Source: Erysipelothrix sp.
GTDB taxonomy: Bacteria > Bacillota_I > Bacilli_A > Erysipelotrichales > Erysipelotrichaceae
Assembly: GCA_012512595.1 (NCBI GenBank)
Contig: JAAZDW010000003.1
Location: forward strand, 1-60,424
DNA length: 60,424 nucleotides
Reading direction: 5' to 3'
The notes beneath the pieces were generated by a model. The model made no database searches. It was not told the origin of the DNA and saw nothing but the letters and a program-made list of their open reading frames with translations. This document shows, in pieces, positions 25,833 to 34,439 of this stretch; position 1 is the first letter of the stretch; each line of letters begins with the position of its first letter. The position numbers and the translations under genes were made by a program.

Positions 25833-26573
25833 CTAGTAATTAACTTTTATTAAATAAAGCCCATTGGGCTCAATATTAAAGGGAGCCTTTTTTGAGTTTT
25901 TGTTTTTTAATAATATTTCTAAATCCTTGAGACTATACTTAGCGGCGCCAATGTAGACTATCATACCTACGATCATTCTTACCATATGTCTTAAAAAACT
26001 ATTACCTTCTATTTTAAAAATATAAAGATTATCTTTTTTTACTATTGAAACCTTAGTTAAAGTTCTTACCTGATTCATTTTCTGACTTTTTGGGGTAGTG
26101 TTAAAGGCATGAAAATCATGTGTTCCGACTAGCATTTGTGCGGCCTCTAACATAACCTGATAATTTAGTGGTTTATTATATTGAGTTATATAATCTTTTT
26201 GAAATAAATCATATTCACCACTATTTAAATAATAATGATACTCTTTGCTGACTGCACTAAAACGGGCATGAAAATCAGCTGCTACAACTTTAACATCTAA
26301 AATTTGAATGTCCGAAGGCAAGGCATTATTTAATGCATTAACTAATCTTTTTTCAGGGATTAAATGATCGTTTTCAAAGTGAAATACTTGGGCTAAGGCA
26401 TGGACACCACGATCGGTTCTGCCACTGGCAACAACTTCTGTAGGTCTTTTATTAATAATACTAACCGCGCGATTAACAACGTCTTCAACGGTTTTAAACT
26501 TTCTTTTACCATTTTGAACTTGCCACCCATAATAATGACTGCCATCATATTTTACAATTGCTTTAACTAACAT
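25833..26573 (-). CDS. truA: tRNA pseudouridine(38-40) synthase
   Basis: Isomerises uridines at positions 38-40 in the anticodon stem-loop. The 246-residue product has the active-site motif VVASGRTDRGVHALAQV (catalytic Asp in GRTDRG), FHARFSA and the C-terminal NSFLRHMVRMIVG. Its position right after ecfT (the ATG follows the ecfT stop TAA without a gap) repeats the Bacillus order. Confidence 0.98.
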   Translation of the reverse strand: MLVKAIVKYDGSHYYGWQVQNGKRKFKTVEDVVNRAVSIINKRPTEVVASGRTDRGVHALAQVFHFENDHLIPEKRLVNALNNALPSDIQILDVKVVAADFHARFSAVSKEYHYYLNSGEYDLFQKDYITQYNKPLNYQVMLEAAQMLVGTHDFHAFNTTPKSQKMNQVRTLTKVSIVKKDNLYIFKIEGNSFLRHMVRMIVGMIVYIGAAKYSLKDLEILLKNKNSKKAPFNIEPNGLYLIKVNY

Positions 26574-27368
26574 TTACATAACAGCCTTAATAATAAATGA
26601 AATTAAAATTGCAATGCTTACGCCTAGTAATAAAATATCTTGGCCATTAATTTTAAAGATACGATATCGGGTCCGCTTTTCCCCTGGAACATAGCCTCTT
26701 GCCTCCATGGCATCGGCCAATTCTTCTGCCCGTTGAAAACTTGAGGCAAAGAGTGGAATTATCAAAGCTAAGATAGAAGATATTTTCTCTTTTAAACTGC
26801 CTTCTTCAAAGTCGACCCCACGGCTAGCCTGAGCCTTCATAATGCGATTTGCTTCATCAATTAGGGTTGGAATAAATCTTAGCGCAATTGAGATGATCAT
26901 TGCAATCTCATGAGATGGAACTTTAAACACTCTTAGTGGCCCTAAAAGATCTTCGATTGCCATCGTTAAATCCATTGGTTTTGTCGAAACTGTTAAAATC
27001 GTTGTAATACTAACCATAATTAATAATCTTACAAAGATATAAAGTGTTTGTAAAACAGCTCCTTCATAAATTTTTATAAAGCCTAGATTTAGCCATACTG
27101 TACCTGTTTTAACGACAAATATATTTATAAAAAATAAAAAGATCATCATAAATAACATTGCACGCATCGATTTGAGAATCATTTTAAATGATACTTTAGA
27201 TATAACTAAGGCAAAGATTAAAAAACCACCGATAATTGCGTATCCTAAAAAACCAATGTCGATAAACACGGCAATAATCAAAATAATCATTGATATTAGT
27301 TTTATTCTTGGATCTCTTTTATGCATCCATGAATCTAAAGGTAAGTAGCGACCAATTGTTATATTCAT
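26574..27368 (-). CDS. ecfT: ECF transporter transmembrane subunit EcfT
   Basis: Integral membrane coupling protein of energy-coupling factor vitamin and metal transporters. The 264-residue product has about five membrane segments and the two coupling Ala-Arg-Gly-like motifs expected in EcfT, seen as KAQASRGVDFEEG (residues about 170-182) and DAMEARGYVPGEKRTRYR (near residue 215). It overlaps the ecfA2 start by 4 bases. No substrate-binding S protein is in the window, so substrates are set elsewhere. Confidence 0.96.
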   Translation of the reverse strand: MNITIGRYLPLDSWMHKRDPRIKLISMIILIIAVFIDIGFLGYAIIGGFLIFALVISKVSFKMILKSMRAMLFMMIFLFFINIFVVKTGTVWLNLGFIKIYEGAVLQTLYIFVRLLIMVSITTILTVSTKPMDLTMAIEDLLGPLRVFKVPSHEIAMIISIALRFIPTLIDEANRIMKAQASRGVDFEEGSLKEKISSILALIIPLFASSFQRAEELADAMEARGYVPGEKRTRYRIFKINGQDILLLGVSIAILISFIIKAVM

Positions 27369-28219
27369 TTCGCCACCTCTTGACTAACTTTTAAGACTAA
27401 TTCTTCCATCGTTAAAACTGTTTCTAAATTTGAAAAACCATATTCAATTAATCTTTCTCTAAGTTGAATTAAAGCTGGCATTTCAATTGCCAAATTTTTA
27501 AGTAAACCTCTTTGGTTAAAAAAGTCAGAAACACTAAAGTGACCTTGTATCTCACCCTTATCTAAGACAATAACTTCTTCACAATACTGTAAGACATGTT
27601 CCATATCATGGGTAACTATAATAACCGTTTTGTTTTCAACTTTATTAAGATGACTAAATAGTTGCATCATTTCATAAGCTCCTTGGGGATCAAGTCCAGC
27701 CGTTGGCTCATCTAAAACCAGGGTCTCTGACTCAAGTGCTAAAATACCGGCGATTGCAACTCTTCTTTTTTGTCCCCCAGATAAGTCTAAGGGTGATCTT
27801 TCAAATAAACTTTCTTCTATATTTACAATATTTAAATATTTTTTTGCTAACGCAAGGGCTTCTTCTTCACTGGCACCAAAATTTCTGGGACCAAAAGCAA
27901 CATCTTTTAAAATTGTTTCTTCAAAAAGCTGGTATTCTGGAAATTGAAATACAAGCCCAACATTTTTTCTTAACTGCTTGAGCCCTTTAGGTTTTTGTTC
28001 TGATGTTATTTCTTTACCATTTATCACAAGTTTACCTTTACTTGGAAGAAGTAAGGCATTAAAATGCTGAACTAAGGTAGTTTTTCCACTACCTGTCGCT
28101 CCGACAATGGCAATTATTTTTTTACTATCAATCTCTAGGTTAATATCTTTTAAAGCAGAATGCTCAAAGGGAGTATTATGGTTATATATATAACTAAGAT
28201 TTTCTACTTTAATTGACAT
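27365..28219 (-). CDS. ecfA2: ECF transporter ATPase EcfA2
   Basis: The second ATPase of the ECF module, 284 residues: Walker A VGATGSGKTTLVQ, Q-loop LVFQFPEYQLFEE, signature DLSGGQKRRVAIAG, Walker B LVLDEPTAGLD and H-loop IVTHDMEHV. The C-terminal segment carries the ECF-type extra domain. It overlaps ecfA1 by 16 bases. Confidence 0.96.
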   Translation of the reverse strand: MSIKVENLSYIYNHNTPFEHSALKDINLEIDSKKIIAIVGATGSGKTTLVQHFNALLLPSKGKLVINGKEITSEQKPKGLKQLRKNVGLVFQFPEYQLFEETILKDVAFGPRNFGASEEEALALAKKYLNIVNIEESLFERSPLDLSGGQKRRVAIAGILALESETLVLDEPTAGLDPQGAYEMMQLFSHLNKVENKTVIIVTHDMEHVLQYCEEVIVLDKGEIQGHFSVSDFFNQRGLLKNLAIEMPALIQLRERLIEYGFSNLETVLTMEELVLKVSQEVAK

Positions 28220-29022
28220 ATCTCTTTAACCAACCCTTCCATATTAATTTCTTTATTGATGTGAATATTTTGTTTTTCAAATAATTCTTGGATTTTTATT
28301 GCAAATGGAACATCTAAACTTAAACTAATCAGTTTGTCAGTTTGAATTAAAACATCTTTAGGTTTACCTGCCATTGCTATTTCACCTTCGTTTAAAACAT
28401 AAACAAAGTCACTTTCAACTACTTCTTCAATATCGTGAGTAATTGATATGACTGTAATTTCATTGACATGGTGAATATCTTTAATCAATTGTTTAATTTC
28501 ACGTTTACCACGTGGATCAAGCATACTTGTCGCTTCATCAAATACAATTATACTTGGAGACATCGCTAATACTCCAGCAATTGCGACTCGCTGTTTTTGA
28601 CCTCCAGATAAGTTTTCTGGTTCGCGCTCTAAATATTCCATCATTCCAACATCTTGAGCAAAACGATTTATAATTGCATCCATTTCGCTTTGTAAAACCC
28701 GTGAATTTTCCAGTCCAAAAGCAATATCGTCTCTTACTGTTGAGCCAATAAATTGATTATCTGGATTTTGAAAAACGGTTCCTACTTTTTTTCTGATTTT
28801 TCGAATATTTTCTTCGCTCATATCTAAGCCATCAATAATGATTTGTCCAGCTTCCTTTTCTAATAGTCCGACTATTAGTTTAGCTATTGTTGATTTACCA
28901 CTACCGTTGTGACCAATTAGCGTTGTATAACTACCTTTTTCAATACTTAAAGAAACATTTTTTATAACTGGTTGTCCTTCTTGGTAAGAAAAGACAACAT
29001 CTTTTAATTCGACATGTTTCAT
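28204..29022 (-). CDS. ecfA1: ECF transporter ATPase EcfA1
   Basis: First gene of the ECF energising module. The sequence has Walker A IGHNGSGKSTIAKL, Q-loop TVFQNPDNQFIG, signature NLSGGQKQRVAIAG, Walker B IIVFDEATSMLD and H-loop SITHDIEEV. An in-frame ATG at 29046 lies inside the -10 box of the promoter; the ATG at 29022, with AGAAGGTGA before it, is the start, giving 272 residues. Confidence 0.95.
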   Translation of the reverse strand: MKHVELKDVVFSYQEGQPVIKNVSLSIEKGSYTTLIGHNGSGKSTIAKLIVGLLEKEAGQIIIDGLDMSEENIRKIRKKVGTVFQNPDNQFIGSTVRDDIAFGLENSRVLQSEMDAIINRFAQDVGMMEYLEREPENLSGGQKQRVAIAGVLAMSPSIIVFDEATSMLDPRGKREIKQLIKDIHHVNEITVISITHDIEEVVESDFVYVLNEGEIAMAGKPKDVLIQTDKLISLSLDVPFAIKIQELFEKQNIHINKEINMEGLVKEICQLK

Positions 29023-29044
29023 AACTTCACCTTCTTGCCGTAAC

Positions 29045-29073
29045 ATTATACTATGTTAAAGACAATAACTCAA
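29045..29073 (-). promoter_or_regulatory. Promoter of the ecfA1-ecfA2-ecfT-truA operon
   Basis: TTGAGT (29073-29068), 17-base spacer, TATAAT (29050-29045) on the minus strand. The tRNA operon promoters lie back to back on the other strand. Confidence 0.75.
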
Positions 29074-29092
29074 TCAGTCCTATCAAAAGTAC

Positions 29093-29120
29093 TTGAAAAG
29101 ATATATATATGTTGTATAAT
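29093..29120 (+). promoter_or_regulatory. Upstream promoter of the tRNA cluster
   Basis: TTGAAA (29093-29098), 16-base spacer, TATAAT (29115-29120), about 100 bases before the first tRNA. Confidence 0.6.
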
Positions 29121-29173
29121 AGATTATGCATGAAATAAGTGCCGGAGATAAATGAGATTTAACGATTTTGCAA

Positions 29174-29202
29174 TTGACACCGTTGATTATATATGATATA
29201 TT
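29174..29202 (+). promoter_or_regulatory. Proximal promoter of the tRNA cluster
   Basis: Perfect TTGACA (29174-29179), 17-base spacer and TATATT (29197-29202). Transcription would start about 12 bases before tRNA-Val. Confidence 0.85.
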
Positions 29203-29220
29203 AATTAGGCGTCAAAAGAT

Positions 29221-29296
29221 GGAGGTTTAGCTCAGTTGGGAGAGCACCTGCCTTACAAGCAGGGGGTCGCAGGTTCAAGTCCTGCAATCTCCACCA
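29221..29296 (+). tRNA. tRNA-Val (TAC)
   Basis: A 76-base cloverleaf with anticodon loop CTTACAA (anticodon TAC), acceptor stem GGAGGTT/AATCTCC with one G-U pair, the GGTTCAAGTCC T-arm and an encoded CCA end. First gene of a six-tRNA array. Confidence 0.97.
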
Positions 29297-29303
29297 TTAT
29301 ATT

Positions 29304-29379
<76 letters not shown>

Positions 29380-29387
29380 TTTTATGT

Positions 29388-29471
29388 GGAGGGGTAGCGA
29401 AGTGGCCAAACGCGGTTGACTGTAACTCAATTCCTTAGGGTTCGGCAGTTCGAATCTGCCCCCCTCCACCA
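29388..29471 (+). tRNA. tRNA-Tyr (GTA)
   Basis: An 84-base class II tRNA with anticodon GTA and a long variable arm, acceptor stem GGAGGGG/CCCCTCC and encoded CCA. Confidence 0.96.
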
Positions 29472-29475
29472 TTTT

Positions 29476-29551
29476 TGGGGCATAGCCAAGCGGTAAGGCA
29501 TCAGACTTTGACTCTGACATCTCCCTGGTTCGAATCCAGGTGTCCCAGCCA
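29476..29551 (+). tRNA. tRNA-Gln (TTG)
   Basis: Anticodon loop CTTTGAC (TTG). Acceptor stem TGGGGCA/TGTCCCA has one G-U pair; U1 at the first position is the usual tRNA-Gln feature. CCA is encoded. Confidence 0.95.
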
Positions 29552-29572
29552 AATTTTATTTATACCATATTT

Positions 29573-29648
29573 GATCCGTTAGCTCAGTTGGTAGAGCATC
29601 TGACTTTTAATCAGAGGGTCGAGCGTTCGAATCGCTCACGGGTCACCA
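29573..29648 (+). tRNA. tRNA-Lys (TTT)
   Basis: Anticodon loop CTTTTAA (TTT), acceptor stem GATCCGT/ACGGGTC with one U-G pair, encoded CCA. Confidence 0.97.
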
Positions 29649-29650
29649 TC

Positions 29651-29724
29651 GCGGGTGTAGTTCAATGGTAGAACGTCAGCCTTCCAAGCTGAATACGGGG
29701 GTTCGATTCCCCTCACCCGCTCCA
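29651..29724 (+). tRNA. tRNA-Gly (TCC)
   Basis: A 74-base tRNA with anticodon loop CTTCCAA (TCC), acceptor stem GCGGGTG/CACCCGC and encoded CCA. Last gene of the array, two bases after tRNA-Lys. Confidence 0.97.
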
Positions 29725-29739
29725 AGAAAACAATAAATC

Positions 29740-29767
29740 AGCAGCTATCCATATAGTTGCTTTTTTT
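29740..29767 (+). terminator. Terminator of the tRNA cluster
   Basis: AGCAGCTAT/ATAGTTGCT, a 9-bp stem (one G-U pair) with a four-base loop and seven T residues, 16 bases after tRNA-Gly. Confidence 0.85.
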
Positions 29768-29786
29768 GTTATCAAAACATAGAAAA

Positions 29787-29813
29787 AAGAGTTTAGATAA
29801 TTTCTAGACTCTT
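29787..29813. terminator. Bidirectional terminator between rnhB and the tRNA cluster
   Basis: AAGAGTTTAGA and TCTAGACTCTT form an 11-bp stem with a five-base loop, flanked by A's on one side and T's on the other. It can stop rnhB transcripts and back up the tRNA terminator. Confidence 0.82.
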
Positions 29814-29814
29814 T

Positions 29815-30399
29815 TTATAGCATTGATTTGATTGGATTAAAGCTTTTTCTGTGGATTTGGATATAGCCATTATCAACTAGGGCTTGTTTATGTTTTTTAG
29901 TAGGATAACCCTTGTTATTTTTAAAGTCATACTCTGGATAAACACTATCGAAATTAAGCATAATCTGGTCACGAATTACTTTTGCGACAATACTTGCCGC
30001 AGCGATACTAATACTCTTAGAATCACCCTTTATAATGCTTACACAGGTCTTTTTGCTTTCTAACTTCATAGCATCTATCAAACAATAGTCAGCCTTACAC
30101 CTATCCGCTATCGTTTGCATGGCCAGTTTGGTCGCTTGATAAATATTTTCTTGATCAATTGTTTTTTCATTAATTACTTCGACTTCTATTGAAATTGCAT
30201 TCTCTAAGATCACATCAAATATAGTTAAGCGTCTTTTAAAACTTAATGTCTTAGAATCATTAATTCTGTCATCAAAATAGTTTTTAGGTAAAATCACTCC
30301 ACAAACAACCAAAGGTCCAGCGATGGGCCCCCTGCCTACTTCATCTATCCCACAAACTAGCTCATTTAACTTCCAATACTCTTGTTCAAAGGATGTCAT
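29815..30399 (-). CDS. rnhB: Ribonuclease HII
   Basis: Removes ribonucleotides and RNA from RNA-DNA hybrids. The motifs are GIDEVGRGPIAGPLVV (catalytic Asp-Glu), INDSKTLSFKRR, YCLIDAMKL and IVAKVIRDQIM, which supply the active-site acidic residues. A longer frame opens at 30480, but the ATG at 30399 puts 16 residues before GIDEVGRG, the normal distance, and gives 194 residues; it overlaps the last codons of rbgA by 14 bases. A second RNase H, RNase HIII, is encoded at 50.5 kb. Confidence 0.96.
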   Translation of the reverse strand: MTSFEQEYWKLNELVCGIDEVGRGPIAGPLVVCGVILPKNYFDDRINDSKTLSFKRRLTIFDVILENAISIEVEVINEKTIDQENIYQATKLAMQTIADRCKADYCLIDAMKLESKKTCVSIIKGDSKSISIAAASIVAKVIRDQIMLNFDSVYPEYDFKNNKGYPTKKHKQALVDNGYIQIHRKSFNPIKSML

Positions 30400-31216
30400 C
30401 AGGCGTTTCCCAACTAACTCTAAAAAATTCATTATTTCGAAGTTGACGCAAGTAAGCTTTTTGACTTCTTTCAATATCAACTTTATCTTCGACCATGTAA
30501 TTACGAGCTTGACCTAACTTTAAAATTAAGTCAGTATAATCACTATATTCAAAATCAAATAAATCAGGTTTTGCTTTAACTTTAGCAAAACTTTTTTTAA
30601 CTAATTTTTCATATGGTAACAGATCTTCATTAATAGAACCGATTAAGGCTAAATTAATCCCGATTATTTCATCTTCAAATTTTGGCCAAAGCATGCCTGG
30701 GCTATCAATAACTTCAAGGGTATTGTTAACTTTTATTAATTTTAAAGCCTTTGTTAAACCTGGTTTATTAGCAGTGCTCGCAACTTTTTTATTGGCCAAA
30801 CGATTAATTAAGGTTGATTTTCCAACATTAGGAATTCCCACAACTAAGGCGCGACTCGCTCTTGGTCTAATTCCGCGTTTTTGTAATCTTTTGTGCACAG
30901 GCTTCATTAAGTGTGCAACTTGCCGAGATATCAAACCTTTAACATCATCAGTAAGAATATTTAAATGAATTGCCATAATTCCTTGAGCTTGAAAATACTC
31001 AATCCAAGCTTGGGTAATATCTGCTTCTGCCATATCTGCTTTAGCTAGTATAATCAAGCGTGGTTTTTCACCAATTATTTCATCTAGTAAAGGATTAGCA
31101 CTTGACATTACAGCCCTTGCATCTCGAAGTTCGATTACAATGTCGGTTTGATTGATTTGTTTTTCTAACTGTCTTTTTGCCCTGGTCATATGGCCAGGAA
31201 ACCATTGAATTGTCAT
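30386..31216 (-). CDS. rbgA: Ribosome biogenesis GTPase A
   Basis: Circularly permuted GTPase needed for late 50S assembly. The 276-residue product has the G4-G5 part first (AKAD at 58-61), then G1 GIPNVGKSTLINRLANKK, G2 GLTKALK and G3 DSPGMLWP, and a C-terminal helical domain. The G4 motif is AKAD instead of the usual NKxD, which may weaken guanine selectivity. It follows lepB by 18 bases, overlaps rnhB, and repeats the Bacillus rplS-lepB-ylqF-rnhB order. Confidence 0.96.
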   Translation of the reverse strand: MTIQWFPGHMTRAKRQLEKQINQTDIVIELRDARAVMSSANPLLDEIIGEKPRLIILAKADMAEADITQAWIEYFQAQGIMAIHLNILTDDVKGLISRQVAHLMKPVHKRLQKRGIRPRASRALVVGIPNVGKSTLINRLANKKVASTANKPGLTKALKLIKVNNTLEVIDSPGMLWPKFEDEIIGINLALIGSINEDLLPYEKLVKKSFAKVKAKPDLFDFEYSDYTDLILKLGQARNYMVEDKVDIERSQKAYLRQLRNNEFFRVSWETPDDIL

Positions 31217-31234
31217 TTTAATCCTCCTAACTTT

Positions 31235-31786
31235 TTACTTCATCCCAAAATCTTCAAAAGGATAGATTACTAAAAGCGAATTAGACATTATTTGATCATA
31301 GTTAAAAGGTCCATATTCTCTTGAATCCTTTGAACGTGGACGATTATCTCCCATTAAAAAATAATGATCAGCTGGTATTTTAAGTTTTTCAAAATCATCG
31401 GTAAAATTTCGGTTGGAATCACCTAGACTTGTTTTCATGAAGTCTTTATCTAAATAGTTTTCAACAATTGGCTCATCGTTAATATAAATGATACTATTTT
31501 TAGCATAAATTGTTTCACCTGGTAGACCAATTACTCTTTTTACCAAGTATTGATCATCAGCCTCAACATATACTGTAACAACAGCTCCACGTTTTACTCC
31601 AAATAAATTTTTGGTTATGATATATGAAAAACCTATATCTTTATCCTTTAAAGTTGGCTCCATGCTTGTTCCAGTTACTATGACTGGTTTTAATACAAAG
31701 GTCGTCAGTAAAAAAATAGAAATATAAGATAAAATTAATACTTTTAAAAATGAAATTAGTTCATTTAAAATCTTTCGAGTGCGCAT
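31235..31786 (-). CDS. lepB: Signal peptidase I
   Basis: Cleaves signal peptides at the outer face of the membrane. One N-terminal membrane anchor precedes the catalytic Ser41 (VTGTSMEPTL) and Lys83 (KRVIGLPGE), followed by GDNRPRSKDSREYG. A TTG at 31795 overlaps the ribosome site AAAGGA; the ATG at 31786 is the natural start, giving 183 residues. Between rplS and rbgA on the same strand. Confidence 0.96.
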   Translation of the reverse strand: MRTRKILNELISFLKVLILSYISIFLLTTFVLKPVIVTGTSMEPTLKDKDIGFSYIITKNLFGVKRGAVVTVYVEADDQYLVKRVIGLPGETIYAKNSIIYINDEPIVENYLDKDFMKTSLGDSNRNFTDDFEKLKIPADHYFLMGDNRPRSKDSREYGPFNYDQIMSNSLLVIYPFEDFGMK

Positions 31787-31815
31787 GGTTATCAATCCTT
31801 TTGTTTAGTGTAAAG

Positions 31816-31840
31816 AAAAGCCGGCCAAAGCCAGCTTTTT
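31816..31840 (-). terminator. Terminator after rplS
   Basis: AGCTGGC/GCCGGCT, a 7-bp stem (one G-U pair) with loop TTTG and a T-rich tail, a few bases after the rplS stop. It may thin out transcription into lepB. Confidence 0.75.
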
Positions 31841-31844
31841 TTGA

Positions 31845-32192
31845 TTATCTTTTTTCTGTAAGTCGAGCAGCTCTACCTGAACGTTTACGTAAGTAATTAA
31901 GCTTGGATCTTCTAACCTTACCAATTTTAAGTACTCTAATTTCTTTTATAATTGGTGAATGAACAGGAAATGTTCTTTCAACTCCAATTTGTGATGAAAT
32001 TTTTCTAACTGTAAATGTTTCTCCAACTCCACTACCACTTCTTTGAATAACGACACCTTCGAATACTTGGATTCTTGATTTATCGCCTTCACTAATCAAA
32101 ACATCAATACTAACTGTTGCGCCTGGTCCGAAATCTGGTAGATCTCTTTTCATTTGATTGTTAGTAATTTCTCTTACTACTGATAAATTCAT
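31845..32192 (-). CDS. rplS: 50S ribosomal protein L19
   Basis: The 115-residue product begins MNLSVVREITNNQMKRDLPDFGPGATVSIDV, has RIQVFEGVVIQRSGSGVGETFTVRKIS and ends in RRSKLNYLRKRSGRAARLTEKR, matching L19 throughout. It is preceded by a long leader with a good promoter. Confidence 0.98.
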   Translation of the reverse strand: MNLSVVREITNNQMKRDLPDFGPGATVSIDVLISEGDKSRIQVFEGVVIQRSGSGVGETFTVRKISSQIGVERTFPVHSPIIKEIRVLKIGKVRRSKLNYLRKRSGRAARLTEKR

Positions 32193-32271
32193 ATGTATAT
32201 CTCCTTTTCTTAAAACAATTGCTCATTAGCTATTTTCTAAGCGGAACATTGCTACCTTTTTAGGCCTAACT
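32193..32271 (-). ncRNA. Structured 5' leader of rplS, candidate L19 leader
   Basis: About 75 bases separate the predicted transcription start from the rplS ribosome site. They contain inverted segments such as GCAAT...ATTG and GCT...AGC that could form a small fold, in the place where Firmicutes carry the L19 autoregulatory leader. No specific consensus was verified. Confidence 0.4.
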
Positions 32272-32300
32272 AGTATATCATATTTAAATAGATATATCAA
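32272..32300 (-). promoter_or_regulatory. Promoter of rplS
   Basis: TTGATA (32300-32295) and TATACT (32277-32272) with a 17-base spacer on the minus strand. Confidence 0.8.
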
Positions 32301-32334
32301 TTAGTTTTTCATTGTTTTAAGCGATTGATTTTTT

Positions 32335-34320
32335 CTATTTAAGTAAGTTTTTAGCCTTGTCTACAACATTTTCGACAGTAAAGCCAAACTCTTTAAATAA
32401 AACATCACCAGGTGCTGATCCACCAAAGTGGTCTAAGCAAACATAGTCGCCATCTAGGCCAACTAAACCGCCCCAACTTAGTGATGAGCCAGCTTCAATT
32501 GCTATTCTCTTTCTCACATTATTTGGAAGTACAGATTCTTTGTACTCTAAACTTTGTTCTTTAAATAGTTCGATTGATGGTACACTTACAACTCTAGTGT
32601 TTATTCCATCTTTTTCTAAGGCTTTTGCACTATCAATTGCTAGAGTAACTTCTGATCCACTTGCCATTAATATAAGGTCACAAGCTTTCTCACTATCATA
32701 AACAACATAGCCACCTTTTAGGGCATCTGCGCTTGTGTTTTCTAATTGTGGTAAATTTTGTCTTGTTAATATTAAAGCTGTTGGTTTATTAGTTGAACTA
32801 GCTGCTAATGCCCATCCATAAGCTGTTTCAGTTGCATCAGCTGGTCTAAAGACAGTTACATTAGGCGTAGATCTTAGCATTGTTAACTGTTCAATTGGCT
32901 CATGGGTTGGCCCATCTTCTCCAACTCCTATACTATCATGGGTAAAGACATATGTTAGTGGAATTGCCATTAGGGCACTTAAACGTAACATTGGTTTCAA
33001 AAAGTCGGCAAAGACAAAGAAAGTAGCTACATAAGGTTTTAGTCCACCATATAATGTTAAACCATTGCCAATTGAAGCCATTGCATGTTCTCTAACTCCA
33101 AAGTGTAAATTTCTACCAACATAATTATCAGCACTAAAGGAAGATTCATCATCCATTAGTGTCATTGTTGATGAAGCCAAGTCGGCTGAGCCACCAATCA
33201 AGTTTGGTAAATGATCTTTTAAACGATTAATCATCATTCCAGATAATACTCTTGTTGACATTGGTTTGTTTTCAAAGTCTAAATATCCATCTATTTCAAC
33301 AATATCTTCAACAGTAATTTCACTAAAGTCTTTTTCCCATTGACTTGCTAATTGTGGATACTTTTCTTTATATTCATTAAACATTGTTGTCCATGTATTA
33401 TACACAGCTTTTTTAGCTTGTACTGTTTCTTCAAAATGCGCTTTAACCTCTTGTCCAACAGTAAATGGTTCTGTGTGTGGATAATTTAGTTTAGCTTTTA
33501 AATCTAAGATTGCTTGCTCACCAAGTGGTGCCCCGTGCGATTTTTCGCTGCCTTCTTTATTACTGGCATAGCCAATTTTTGTTTTAATTTCAATAAATGA
33601 TGGTTGGTCTAAGTTGGACTTAGCCTTTTCTATTGCAGCATTAACGGCTTCTATATCATTACCATCTTCAACTAAAAATGTTTCAAAGCCATAAGCTTCA
33701 TAACGTTTTCTTGTATTTTCTGTAAAAGCAATATCAGTACTACCTTCAATTGTAATTGCATTTGAATCATATAAAACAATTAAGCGTCCCAGTTTTAATG
33801 TTCCAGCTAGTGATGATGCTTCACTTGTAACACCTTCCATCATGTCGCCATCGCCAGCTAAAACATAAGTAAAGTTATCAATAATTGGATAACCTTCTTG
33901 ATTGTATTTGGCTGCCATATGTTCTTGAGCCATTGCCATTCCTACTGCTGCTGATAAACCAGCCCCTAAAGGTCCGGTTGTTGCTTCAACACCATCAGTA
34001 TATCCATATTCTGGATGGCCAGGCGTATTTGATTCAAATTGTCTAAAGTCTTTTAAATCATCAATTGTTACATCAAAAGAATAAAGGTGTAAAAGTGAAT
34101 AAAGAAGCGCTGAAGCATGTCCAGCTGATAAGACAAAACGATCGCGATTAATCCATTTTGGCGCTTGTGGATTAAAATTTAAATGTTTTTCCCAAAGCGT
34201 GTAGGCAATTGGTGCGGCACCTAATGGCATTCCTGGATGTCCAGAATTTGCTTTTTGGACTGCATCAACTGACAAAGCACGCATTGTGTTTATTGCATTA
34301 TTTGTTATATTATTTTTCAT
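32335..34320 (-). CDS. tkt: Transketolase
   Basis: Thiamine-diphosphate enzyme of the pentose phosphate pathway that moves two-carbon units. The 661-residue product has the N-terminal ALSVDAVQKANSGHPGMPLGAAPIAYTLW, the ThDP and metal motif GDGDMMEGVTSEASSLAG...SNAITIEGST, and the Pyr domain with HDSIGVGEDGPTHEPIEQL. Standard length. It is monocistronic between rplS and engB, with an extended -10 promoter. Confidence 0.98.
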   Translation of the reverse strand: MKNNITNNAINTMRALSVDAVQKANSGHPGMPLGAAPIAYTLWEKHLNFNPQAPKWINRDRFVLSAGHASALLYSLLHLYSFDVTIDDLKDFRQFESNTPGHPEYGYTDGVEATTGPLGAGLSAAVGMAMAQEHMAAKYNQEGYPIIDNFTYVLAGDGDMMEGVTSEASSLAGTLKLGRLIVLYDSNAITIEGSTDIAFTENTRKRYEAYGFETFLVEDGNDIEAVNAAIEKAKSNLDQPSFIEIKTKIGYASNKEGSEKSHGAPLGEQAILDLKAKLNYPHTEPFTVGQEVKAHFEETVQAKKAVYNTWTTMFNEYKEKYPQLASQWEKDFSEITVEDIVEIDGYLDFENKPMSTRVLSGMMINRLKDHLPNLIGGSADLASSTMTLMDDESSFSADNYVGRNLHFGVREHAMASIGNGLTLYGGLKPYVATFFVFADFLKPMLRLSALMAIPLTYVFTHDSIGVGEDGPTHEPIEQLTMLRSTPNVTVFRPADATETAYGWALAASSTNKPTALILTRQNLPQLENTSADALKGGYVVYDSEKACDLILMASGSEVTLAIDSAKALEKDGINTRVVSVPSIELFKEQSLEYKESVLPNNVRKRIAIEAGSSLSWGGLVGLDGDYVCLDHFGGSAPGDVLFKEFGFTVENVVDKAKNLLK

Positions 34321-34340
34321 AAAAATTCCTCCTATTTATA

Positions 34341-34349
34341 ATTATATCA
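34341..34349 (-). promoter_or_regulatory. Extended -10 promoter of tkt
   Basis: TGATATAAT on the minus strand (TATAAT at 34346-34341); no clear -35. Confidence 0.55.
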
Positions 34350-34404
34350 TATCAATTTATTAATGGCTTGTTTTACAGAAATATAGCCAAAAGTTTGGTG
34401 TATA

Positions 34405-34433
34405 TAAAAAAAGACTAAGCTTTTGCCTAGTCT
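34405..34433 (-). terminator. Terminator after engB
   Basis: AGACTAGGC/GCTTAGTCT, a 9-bp stem with one G-U pair, an AAAA loop and a seven-T run, close after the engB stop. Confidence 0.85.
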
Positions 34434-34439
34434 AAATCT

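Noticed and set aside
29023-29046. Upstream ATG start for ecfA1 at 29046
   Set aside because: That ATG overlaps the -10 box of the operon promoter, so it would not be in the transcript; the ATG at 29022 has a good ribosome site.
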